From the NCBI RefSeq assembly GCF_001598235.1, contig NZ_BCYO01000001.1, positions 434,001 to 498,000 of the forward strand: a DNA stretch of 64,000 bases, written 5' to 3'. Below are positions 27,066 through 35,500 of this stretch, piece by piece. A model generated the notes under the pieces. The model was not told the origin of the DNA, did no database searches, and worked only from the letters and a program-made list of their open reading frames with translations. Position 1 is the stretch's first letter. Each line of letters begins with the position of its first letter. A program made the position numbers and the translations under genes. The stretch comes from Polaromonas jejuensis NBRC 106434 (GTDB lineage Bacteria > Pseudomonadota > Gammaproteobacteria > Burkholderiales > Burkholderiaceae_C).

Positions 27066-27689
27066 TCAGGCCGCAAGACGGCGTTTAAGCTGCCGCTCGA
27101 CCAGGGCGAGCAGCAGGTCGACGCTGACTGCCAGGGCGCAGGCAGTCAATGCACCCGCCCATATTTTTGCGGGATGGTCGCTGGCAATGCCGTTAAAGAT
27201 CAGCGTGCCCAGTCCGCCCGCATTGACATACGCGGCGACCACGGTCACGCTGATGACCGTGACGGCCGACACGCGCAGGCCGGCCACAATCAGGGGCAGG
27301 GCCAGCGGCAGCTCGATGCGCCGCATGATCTGGGCCGTATTCATGCCCATGCCGCGCGCGGCATCGATCACGTCGGCGGGAACCTCCCGAATGCCGGTCG
27401 CCACGCTGCGGATCAGGATCATCAATGAAAACGCCACCATGGTGATGATGGCGTTGGCACGGCCCAGCCCGACGACGGGAATCAAAAATGCGAGAAAGGC
27501 CAGCGTCGGGATGGTGTACAGAAACCCGGAGATGGTCATGACCGTGCCGTACAGCCGTTCACGCCGGGCGGCCACGATGCCAATGGCCAGCGACAGGGCG
27601 AAGGCAATCGTGAGCGCGGTCAGGGAGATGGCAATATGCTCCCACAATGCGTAGGCGATATCCGTCCAGTTGCGCAGGAACCATTTCAT
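27066..27689 (-). CDS. quaternary-amine ABC transporter permease (OsmY/OpuCD-like)
   Basis: 207 residues with about six helices. It has the same EAA-type loop as its partner (DAARGMGMNTAQIMRRIELPLALP) and a SGFLYTIPTLAFLAFL segment typical of the family. It begins 17 bp after the stop of the lyase gene, which ties transport to the lyase reaction. Confidence 0.9.
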   Translation of the reverse strand: MKWFLRNWTDIAYALWEHIAISLTALTIAFALSLAIGIVAARRERLYGTVMTISGFLYTIPTLAFLAFLIPVVGLGRANAIITMVAFSLMILIRSVATGIREVPADVIDAARGMGMNTAQIMRRIELPLALPLIVAGLRVSAVTVISVTVVAAYVNAGGLGTLIFNGIASDHPAKIWAGALTACALAVSVDLLLALVERQLKRRLAA

Positions 27690-27706
27690 AGTGGTTTCAC
27701 GCGGCC

Positions 27707-29212
27707 TCAGGTTTGAGCGGGGTCGAACAGACCCGCAGCGACAGCGCGTTGAACGCGGTCGATGTCCGGACCCAGCGGGCGATCCTCGTCCAGCACGGGA
27801 ACCAGGTCGCGCACTTGCCTGTAGGTCCGGCGTGCGCCTTCACCCATGAGGGTTTCGTCAAGTTCACGCAGGTCCACCGCCTGGGCGGAAACCAGAAGCT
27901 CGATGGCAATGAGATAACGTACACGCTCTACCAGCTCGTCCAGTTTTTCTGCAACGCCCAGGGCCATGCACGCATGATCTTCCAGCCCCTCGGAGACAGG
28001 CATGTAGTCCAGCGAGCCGGGATTGGCGCGCAGCCGTATCTCGGCCCACAGGGCTGTCAGGGTCTTTTGCACCGTGGCAAAGCCGGAGTGGGCCGGCCCG
28101 TGGCGGGTCAATTGCAGGGGCAGGCCCGTGAGCGCGGGTGACATGAAGCGCTGGCAGCGGGCCACGGACATGCTGGCGCACTGTGCCAATGCGATTGCGC
28201 AGGCGTCCAGCGCCAGTGCCAATGCCGGCACGTGAAAGTTTCCATTGGAGAGCATGACGCCTTCGTCGGCCAGAACCAGAGGGCTGTCAGCGGCGCTGTT
28301 CAACTCCACCTCGACCTGCGTCCTGGCCAAGTCGACCATACCCTGGGCAGCGCCATGCACCTGAGCCACGACACGCATGGAAACCGGATCCTGCACGCGG
28401 CGGGCAGAACCCGGCGTCAGGAGCGCGCTGCCCTTGAGAAGCGCGCGCAACTGCTTCGCGACCTCCACCTGGCCCGTGGCGGGTCTTGCCGCGACCGCGC
28501 TGGGATGAAGCGGCGAGAGGTTGGCCCGAAAGCCCTCGTAGCCCAGCGCTACCGCTGCCAGCCAGGCATTCAGTGCAGCCGTCGCGTCGTGCAGCACCAG
28601 CGCGGCACGCGCCGTGGTGGCTGCGTTGGCGCTGATCAGTGCCAGTCCATCCTTGGCGCCCAGTTTCACGGGCTTGAGCCCGGCACGCTCAAGCGCGACG
28701 CTGCCACTCAGGACTTCGCCGCCAAATTCGGCTTCACCCTCGCCGAACAGTGGCAAGGCAAGGTGCGACAGCTGGGGCAGATCGGCCACGCCAATGGAAC
28801 CGAAGCGCGGCACCACCGGGTGCACCTGATGATTCAGCAGCGCGATGCAGGCATCCAGCACATCGGGTGACACCCCGGACCCGCCGCGTGCCATGCCGGC
28901 GACGCGGGCAAACTGCATGGCGCGAACGGAAGACCGCTCATAGGCCGGCCCGACGGCCACTGCTCGGGCGCGTACGGCCCTGCGCTGGTAGTCTTCCAGA
29001 TCACCTTCTGGCAGCACCGCACCGGTGTTGGCACCCAGCGCGGAGTTGAGGCCATAAATGGGCAGGCCGGATGTAGACAAACGCATGACTACGTCACGCG
29101 CCGCAACGACACGCGCACGCGCGCCAGCTGCCAGCAAGACGGACTCACCCGTGCGCGCCACACGCACCAGATCGTCGATTCCCACCCACTTTTCGCCGAC
29201 CTCAATTGTCAT
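27707..29212 (-). CDS. MIO-less histidine ammonia-lyase homologue, candidate ergothionase
   Basis: 501 residues, full length for the HAL/PAL superfamily: IYGLNSALGANTGA with Tyr53, ELNSAADSPLV, SNGNFHVPALALALD, and SEGLEDHACMALGVAEKLDELV. The MIO-forming Ala-Ser-Gly is absent: where HAL reads GSVGASGDLAPL this protein has GSIGVADLPQL (residues 138-148), one residue shorter, and the NGTQ motif becomes SANA. It therefore cannot build the MIO electrophile. Ergothionase, which eliminates trimethylamine from ergothioneine to give thiourocanate, is known to be a MIO-free relative. The flanking betaine importer fits. The substrate is inference; other amino-acid betaines are possible. Confidence 0.75.
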   Translation of the reverse strand: MTIEVGEKWVGIDDLVRVARTGESVLLAAGARARVVAARDVVMRLSTSGLPIYGLNSALGANTGAVLPEGDLEDYQRRAVRARAVAVGPAYERSSVRAMQFARVAGMARGGSGVSPDVLDACIALLNHQVHPVVPRFGSIGVADLPQLSHLALPLFGEGEAEFGGEVLSGSVALERAGLKPVKLGAKDGLALISANAATTARAALVLHDATAALNAWLAAVALGYEGFRANLSPLHPSAVAARPATGQVEVAKQLRALLKGSALLTPGSARRVQDPVSMRVVAQVHGAAQGMVDLARTQVEVELNSAADSPLVLADEGVMLSNGNFHVPALALALDACAIALAQCASMSVARCQRFMSPALTGLPLQLTRHGPAHSGFATVQKTLTALWAEIRLRANPGSLDYMPVSEGLEDHACMALGVAEKLDELVERVRYLIAIELLVSAQAVDLRELDETLMGEGARRTYRQVRDLVPVLDEDRPLGPDIDRVQRAVAAGLFDPAQT

Positions 29213-29257
29213 GACGCGGCAGCTTTCATGCGTTGATGCGTTGGTGTGCCGACGGCA

Positions 29258-30139
29258 CTACTTGACGAGACCCTTGGCCTTGAGAAAGTCGCGTGCCACC
29301 TCTTTGGGTTCCAGCTTCTCCCCGTCGACCTGGTAGTTCATCTGTGCCATCGTGGCTTCGTCGAGCAAGGCGCTGACGCGGTTCAGGACGTCACCAATTT
29401 TCGGGTTGGCTTCCAGTGTTTCCCGGCGAATCACAGGCACGACGAAGTACGGGGGCCACAGGCTTTTGTCATCCCGCAGCCGCTTCAGTTTCATGGCACT
29501 GATCATGCCGTCCGTGGAGTAACCGTTGACCACCTGGATCTGGTCGTTCTTGAGTGCCTGATAACGCAGGCCAATGGCCATCTGCAAGTCTTCACCAAAC
29601 ACCATGTTGTACTTGGCCTTCAGGCCGGGCAGTCCGTCCTTGCGATCGCGAAATTCGGGGCCGGCGCCTATCTTCAGGTCTTTGGCGACCCTGGCCAGAT
29701 CCGACAGGGTTTCCAGCTTGTACTTCTGCGCCGTATCGCTGCGGACCACCATGACGTAACCGTTGTTGAGCTTGGACTGGTTCAGCACCACAAACCCCAT
29801 CTTGGCGTAGGCCTCTTTCACCTTGTCATAGACGGCCTTGGCGTCCGTCATGGGTTCCTGCTTCAGCACGGCAAGCAGCATGGTACCGGTGTACTCGGGG
29901 TAGAAGTCGATCTGCTTTTCTTCCATGGCTTTCTGCGCAATCAGCGTGCCGCCGAGGTTGAGCTTTTTCTCGGTCTTGATGCCGGCCGCCTCCAGAGACT
30001 GGGCGTAAATTTCCGCCAGTACAAACTGCTCGGTGAAGTTTTTGGAGCCCACGCGAACCGCCTGCTGGGCCTGAGAGGCAAGCGGCACCACGGCGGCAAG
30101 CGCCAATGCAGAAAAGGCCAAAAGTTTGCGAATGGTCAC
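29258..30139 (-). CDS. quaternary-amine ABC transporter substrate-binding protein (OsmX/OpuCC-like)
   Basis: 293 residues. From the GTG at 30139 the protein begins with a good signal peptide (TIRKLLAFSALALAAVV, cleavage after SQA), with GGAGAT at the right distance. The VRVGSKNFTEQFVLAEIY opening is the family signature, followed by DFYPEYTGTML. The in-frame ATG at 30235 would put a hydrophilic leader before the signal and is rejected. It should bind the substrate in the periplasm and deliver it to the two permeases encoded 3' of the lyase gene. Confidence 0.88.
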   Translation of the reverse strand: MTIRKLLAFSALALAAVVPLASQAQQAVRVGSKNFTEQFVLAEIYAQSLEAAGIKTEKKLNLGGTLIAQKAMEEKQIDFYPEYTGTMLLAVLKQEPMTDAKAVYDKVKEAYAKMGFVVLNQSKLNNGYVMVVRSDTAQKYKLETLSDLARVAKDLKIGAGPEFRDRKDGLPGLKAKYNMVFGEDLQMAIGLRYQALKNDQIQVVNGYSTDGMISAMKLKRLRDDKSLWPPYFVVPVIRRETLEANPKIGDVLNRVSALLDEATMAQMNYQVDGEKLEPKEVARDFLKAKGLVK

Positions 30140-30234
30140 GATGATCTCCGGGCGAGGGTTGCTGCAGGAAAGGCCGACATTAACAGTTCTTATGACTTCG
30201 TGCCTATCATCTTGCCTGGCAAAAAAACGTTTCA

Positions 30235-31080
30235 TCAGAGCTCCTCGAAAGGCGTAGCGGCCGCGGCAGCCATGGCCGCCAGGGGCCGGTAGTCGGCGGG
30301 ATCGGGGATCGCAAAGCCTGCAAGCAACAAACGTTCCATGACCGGCGCCAGTTCCGGCGCCGCGGCCGTTGCCAGCAGGGCCTCGCGCAGCCGCGCGAGC
30401 TCGTCTTTATGCAGGGTGGCAGTTGCCACCAGCGGGGGGATGGGAAGTGCAGGGGTGCTCGCGATGATGCGCACCTGGGCGGCAAAGCCCGGTTCATGGC
30501 GCCGCAGCAGATCGTGGTAATAGCTGTCCAGCGGACCCACGTCGATGCGGCCCGTGGCCAGCGCCTCGATCACGCCGCGTGCATGGATCAGGTCGCCGAC
30601 TGCCTCACGGTAAAGCCGTGGTCGCGCAGCCGTGCGGTAACTTTCAAGATGACGGCGCAGCGCAACGCCGCCCGACATGGAATCGGCCAGCGTGTAGCCG
30701 ACCACGCCGCCAAAAGTATCTTCCAGTGTGCGGTAAGGCGCGTCGGCGCGTACCACGATGTCGGTGAAGTACACCGGTTTTCCGCCGTAGCGGGCCGGCG
30801 ACGGCAGCGGCGCGGCGACCAGGGTGGGCGGCCTTGCCTCATTGATCCGCTGCGCAAAGGGCAGGCCGCACATCATGGCCAGGCCCAGGTCATTGCGCGC
30901 CCACAGCGCCGACAGGGGCGCCGGCGCATCGTAGTCGATCACGTTCCATGGCAGGCCTGCGCGCGCCAGCGCCCAGGCGAGCAGCTGTTTCCAGTCGGCC
31001 TTGACCGACGGAGTCGCCGAGTACATGCGGGCGTTGGCAACCGGCTGGGCGCTTTCCTCGGAAGGCGGCATGACATTCAT
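30235..31080 (-). CDS. PhnD-like binding protein without signal peptide
   Basis: 281 residues, resembling phosphate/phosphonate-type periplasmic binding proteins (PhnD family): WARNDLGLAMMCGLPFA, VYFTDIVVRADAPYRTLEDTFGG, and AVGDLIHARGVIEALATGRIDVGPLDSYY. There is no signal peptide: the N-terminus is MNVMPPSEESAQPVANARMY, with no hydrophobic core. It may act in the cytoplasm as a sensor or binding protein, or the true start may be elsewhere. It begins 15 bp after the ornithine-cyclodeaminase-like gene. The function is unknown. Confidence 0.72.
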   Translation of the reverse strand: MNVMPPSEESAQPVANARMYSATPSVKADWKQLLAWALARAGLPWNVIDYDAPAPLSALWARNDLGLAMMCGLPFAQRINEARPPTLVAAPLPSPARYGGKPVYFTDIVVRADAPYRTLEDTFGGVVGYTLADSMSGGVALRRHLESYRTAARPRLYREAVGDLIHARGVIEALATGRIDVGPLDSYYHDLLRRHEPGFAAQVRIIASTPALPIPPLVATATLHKDELARLREALLATAAAPELAPVMERLLLAGFAIPDPADYRPLAAMAAAAATPFEEL

Positions 31081-31095
31081 GGCTTGGCTCCTGTA

Positions 31096-32109
31096 TCAAC
31101 GGAAGCGCAACTGCTGTCCAAGATTCATGCGTTTGGCTTTCTCCAGCATGAAGGCACCCAATGCAATGTCCGACAGCGAGAGGCCGCGGTGCCAGAACAG
31201 GTTGGTTTCGTCATCACTCTGGCGGCCTGGCTTGAGACCCGCGACGATCTGACCGAGCTCGGCATACAGCGTTTTCTCTGACAGTTTGCCGGCGTCCACA
31301 TGAGCGCGCAGGGCGCCGAAAGGCCCAGCCTTGGCCTGGCCCCAGTCGTCCATGACCATTTTGTCCATGATGTCGGTGAGCGACAGCTCGACCGCGCTCA
31401 TGGTGCCGTAGGGAATGACGCAGGCGCCTTTTTTGATCCATTCGGTCTTGAGCAGGGGTTCGGGCTTTTCGAGCCGCGAAGCCTCGACCACGATGTCGGC
31501 GCCGCGCACGCACGATTCCCAGTCATCGGTGACCGTGATTTTTTTGCCCAGGTCTTTTTCAAGCCTGGCGGCAAAGGCGTTGCGGCTTTCGGGCCGGCGA
31601 GAGTGCACGCGAATCTCGTCGAAGTCGTAGATCGAGTCGAGCAGGCGAACATTCCAGTAAGACGTGCCGCGCGCACCGATGTGGCCCAGCACCCTGGAAT
31701 CTTTTCGCGCCAGGTATTTCGCCCCCAGGGCGGTGATCGCGCCTGTGCGCATGTCGGTGATGTCCGAGGCGTCGATGATGGCGATGGGTGAGCCGTTCTT
31801 CGGATTGAACAGGTTGAGAACAGCCAGCTCGGACGGCAGGCCGATCTCATAGTTGCGGTAGAAGTCACCCACCACCTTCACGCCCGCCAGGCCCAGCGGG
31901 CGGATGTAGCCGCGCAGCACATTGAAGTGGCCCGGGTAATCCTTTTCCGGCACCAGGTGCATGCGCGGCTCGATCGTGGTCTGCTGGTTGCCTTGCGCAT
32001 GCAGCGCCTGCTCCACCGCGGCAATGATTTCCGCGTTGGTGAGGGCCAGCGCCTGAACGTCGGGATGGTTCAGGTAGGTCAGGTAGATTTCGGATGCATC
32101 GTCAGACAT
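31096..32109 (-). CDS. ornithine cyclodeaminase/mu-crystallin family protein
   Basis: 337 residues. IEPRMHLVPE and LAGVKVVGDF lie in the substrate half, and DMRTGAITALGAKYLARKDS followed by GHIGARGTS forms the Rossmann nucleotide-binding part. Family members catalyse NAD-dependent cyclisation or deamination of amino acids or reduce cyclic imines. First gene of the seven-gene operon; its substrate cannot be read from sequence. A role in reworking a product of the MIO-less lyase or a related amine is conceivable. Confidence 0.88.
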   Translation of the reverse strand: MSDDASEIYLTYLNHPDVQALALTNAEIIAAVEQALHAQGNQQTTIEPRMHLVPEKDYPGHFNVLRGYIRPLGLAGVKVVGDFYRNYEIGLPSELAVLNLFNPKNGSPIAIIDASDITDMRTGAITALGAKYLARKDSRVLGHIGARGTSYWNVRLLDSIYDFDEIRVHSRRPESRNAFAARLEKDLGKKITVTDDWESCVRGADIVVEASRLEKPEPLLKTEWIKKGACVIPYGTMSAVELSLTDIMDKMVMDDWGQAKAGPFGALRAHVDAGKLSEKTLYAELGQIVAGLKPGRQSDDETNLFWHRGLSLSDIALGAFMLEKAKRMNLGQQLRFR

Positions 32110-32135
32110 GGTTCAGGCTCCCCGCATCGGTAGGT

Positions 32136-32320
32136 TTAGTGGTTGTCCTTGGCGCTCTGCCTTGCGATGTTATAGCCGGCATCGGCATGGTGCGCCGCAA
32201 CCAGCCGTTGGCTGCTGCCGATCTGGCTGAGTTCGAGAGAATGCGGGTGGAAAGCGGTGCCGGAAGTGCCGATGAGGCGAATCGCGCCAGGGACGAGGGG
32301 GACCGTGATGCCGCGACACA
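32136..32320 (-). pseudogene. relic of a LysR-type regulator C-terminus
   Basis: A minus-strand frame ends at TAA 32136-32138, 26 bp before the first gene of the operon. It reads RGITVPLVPGAIRLIG, then TAFHP, then RLVAAHHADAGYNIARQ. This follows the order and spacing of the end of a LysR substrate-binding domain (GITLVP, FRPL, WRxD-SP-R). HADAGY also resembles the end of urocanase, so that is an alternative. There is no helix-turn-helix part, so if the call is right the regulator of this operon has been lost. Confidence 0.45.
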
Positions 32321-32405
32321 GGCGCCGAGCGGCTCTGAAAACAGGCCAAAACAAGCTGTCTGTTAGATGAATCAGGCTGCAGCCCATATGGATAGAGCGC
32401 ATGAA

Positions 32406-32422
32406 GCTATTGAATTAATAGC
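32406..32422. repeat. 17-bp palindromic mini-repeat, copy 6
   Basis: GCTATTGAATTAATAGC, between the regulator relic and the tRNA gene. Confidence 0.9.
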
Positions 32423-32446
32423 GAATCCCTGGCGGGAAGACGGCGC

Positions 32447-32521
32447 TGGTACCACCAACAGGAATCGAACCTGTATCTAGCGCTTAGGAGGCACTCGTTC
32501 TATCCATTGAACTATGGCGGC
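32447..32521 (-). tRNA. tRNA-Arg (anticodon CCT)
   Basis: The minus strand begins GCCGCCATAGTTCAATGG, has an anticodon loop with CCT flanked by T and AA, a GGTTCGATTCC T-loop, and ends GGTGGTA-CCA with the CCA encoded. The acceptor arms (GCCGCCA with TGGTGGT) pair over 7 bp with two G-U pairs. It reads the rare AGG codon. Its 3' end faces the seven-gene operon. Confidence 0.93.
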
Positions 32522-32593
32522 ACTTCTTGGCAAGCTGCGAAGAACAGGAATTGTATGCGCAGCCGGGCCTGACTTCGCACCATGTGGCGCGAC

Positions 32594-35500
32594 TCAATCG
32601 TAGGGAATGGTGAAGATCAGGTCCACCGCGCTCTGGTTGCCGGCCTGGGCACGGACCGTGAAGCGGCGCGACAGGTCATAAAACACGTACAGCGTGCCCA
32701 GTGCACCCGAAACGCTGCGCTCGTAGGCGGCGTAGAAATTGCGCGAAAAGCGCTTGCCCAGGGTGACAGCGCCTTCGGTGGTGCTGCCGTCGGCGCTGCT
32801 GGAGGCGCCGCGAAACGACAGCTCGTCGAGTCCCAGCGCGGCGGCCAGGCCGCCCGACATGCCGCCGCTTTTGCTGCCAAGCAGGGCCAGTGCCGCCTGC
32901 TGCAGCAGCGCGGCTTCGGCGCCACCCGAGGCCGCGGCCCGGCCCACGATCAGCCACGACAGTTTTTCCGCATCCGGCAGCTCGGGCTGGGCGTACAGGC
33001 GCACGCTGGGCAGCAGGGCGGTGCCGGTGATTTGCACGCCCACGCGCTGCGTGAGGTTGGGGCGTATCGCCAGGATGTCCAGCGCCGGGTTGGCGATGGG
33101 GCCGGTAAAGCGCAGCACGCCTTGCTCCACATCCAGGCGCTGGCCGTAAGCCCGGTACTGACCGCCTGCGGTCCTGACCGTGCCGGTCAGCCGGGGCTCG
33201 CGCAGCGAGTCGCCATCGAGGGCCAGGCTGCCGCGGATGCGCGTGTCTATGCCCTTGCCCTGAACCCGGAAATCGGGGCCGAGGTCGATCTGCACGGCCA
33301 GCTTGACGGGGCGGGCTTCCTTGTCGGCCGTGGCGCCGCTGGTTTGTGCCGGTGCTTGCTGGCCCGCCGCCGCGCCGCTGGCGCTGCGCACCACCACGTC
33401 ATCGCCCAGCTGCGGCGTGCCCTCGTCGGGCAGGATGATGCGCGCCTCGTCCACCACCAGCCTGCCATTGAGTTCGGTCTGCCCGCCCTTGAGGCTGGCC
33501 TGCACCTCGCCCGACACGGTGAGTTTTCTGTCGGTGCGCAGGCTGGCGCGCAGCCGCTGCAGTCTGGCATCCAGCTGGACTTGCGGCCTGCCGTCTATCC
33601 AGCCGGCCTCGCCCTGGGCCGTGAGCGTGCCGCCCGTGCCTTTTTCGCCCGCGCCCTGCAGGGTGAACTCGTTGATGCGCATGCGGGTGCCGTCGAGCCG
33701 GGCGCGCAGGCGGCCGTTGCCAAACTCGATGCCATCCACTACCGAGCGCAGCGCCAGGTCGTTGGCCTGCAGGTCGCCGGCCAGCTGAGGGGCGGCGCGC
33801 GTGCCGCTGATCGCCACATCGGCGCCCAGCGAGCCGCGCAGCCGCCAGCCCGGCGGCGCCAGCAGCGACCACACGCCTATGCGCGGCAGCTGGGCACGCA
33901 GCTGGCCACTCAGCGGCGCATCCGCGGGCCATGACCAATGACTCCAGCCGCCGCCACCGCTGCCCGCGGGGGCGCGGGCCAGACGGGTTTTAAGCTGGCC
34001 TTCGGCCGTGCCCGCGCGCTCACTGTCCCAGCGCAAGGCCAGCGTCAGGGCCTCGCCTTCGCTGAGCAGCGACAGGCGCGCCTGCCTGACGCCCGCCGCC
34101 ACGCGCGCTGAGCCGCCTTGCGCGGCTTCGGCCTGCACCGTGATGTCGCCGCTGCTGCGCGCCAGGCTGGCATTGAGGCGCAAGGTCTCGCCGAGCGTGG
34201 CGTTCCATTCGCCATCGAGCAGCAGGTTGCCGCCCAGGCCTGCGCCTGCCATTTGGGGGCCGGCCAGCAGCTCGATCCAGGCCATGGGCAAACCGCTGAG
34301 TTTGCCGGCGCTGATGAACTCGCCGGGCCGCCAGCGCAGGGGTTGCCAGGACAGGGTGGCCTGCGAAGGAGTTGTCGCTGAAATGGCGCCGGACGGCGCA
34401 CTCAGGAGCGCCTCGCCGGCACCGCTTTCAAAGGCCCCGCCGCTGCGGGTCGGCGTCCACTTGAGCGGCACCGTGCCGCGCGTGGCCAGCCGCCAGGCGC
34501 CGCTGCCCAGGGCCGGGTCTTCCACGCTCACGCTGAGCGTTTTGAGCAGGCCCTGCCAGGTCGCTTCGCTCGGCGCGGCTGGCGGCTTGACGCGCCCGCC
34601 TTCGCCGGCCAGTTGCACGCTGAAGCGCCGTTGGTCCACTTCGATGCGGCCCTGCGTGCTGAGTTGGGCCTGGCTCAGGCGACCCGAGAGCGTGGCCTGG
34701 AAGGCGCGGATTTTCAACGCCTCTGCCGTTGTTGTCGCGGTTGCGGCGGTGGTCGCCATTGCGGTGTTTGCGGGGGCAGGCGTTGACGCTGCCCTGCGCC
34801 AGTCGAGCGAAGACAGTTCCAGCCGTGCCTGCAGGGCCGGGTCTTGCCAGCCGCCTTGCCAGCTGGCCTGCAGTTCGGCGCTGCCGCTGGCCGAAGCGGT
34901 CTTCAGCGACGCGGGCAGGCCCGGCAGTTTCTGCAGCCAGCGCAGGGCTTGCGCCATGTCGCTGCCGTGCACGCTCACCTCGCCCTTGCCGCTGGCGGGC
35001 CGCAACTCGCCCTGCAGTTGAGCGTCCAGTCCGGGGGCTGTGAGCGTCAGCTTGCCTTTGCCGCCCTTCGCGGCGGGCTGGGCTTCGAGCTGGCCGGCCA
35101 ACTCGGCGTCGTCGGTGCGCACGCGCAGGGTCGACAGCACCAGGGTGCCGCCCGCCTGTTCGGTATTCCAGCTGCCGGTGGCGCTAGCATCGCGCAGGCG
35201 CAGCGGGCCCAGGGGATTGTTTTTGGCGTTGGCGTCGTTGCGCGCCGCCTGCATGTTCGCTTCAAAAGCGATGGCCGCCCCCTGGCTGCGGACGTCGGCC
35301 TTGCCGTCCAGCGGCAGCGGGGCCAGCTGGGTGTGCAGCAGGGCCGGGTTGACGTTTCGCAGGGTGGCTTGCAGTTTCCAGGCTGGCGGTGCGCCGGCTG
35401 TGCGGGGTGTGGCGCGGGCATCGGCCCATTCGCCGCTGGCCAGCAGCTCGCCGCCGCCCAGCCTGGCCTTGAGCGTACGAACCATGGCCGCGCCCTTGCT

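Noticed and set aside
27707-29212. Calling this gene hutH (histidine ammonia-lyase)
   Set aside because: The ASG triad required for the MIO cofactor is missing, and no hutU, hutI or hutG genes are nearby.
32136-32402. Relic upstream of the OCD-like gene read as a urocanase C-terminus (HADAGY)
   Set aside because: Only about nine residues agree, whereas the LysR reading fits some 55 residues in order. I kept it as an alternative because a urocanase-type enzyme would suit the pathway.
25425-32521. Integrative element anchored at the tRNA-Arg gene
   Set aside because: No integrase and no direct repeat of the tRNA 3' end was found near 25.4 kb; transfer remains only a possibility.
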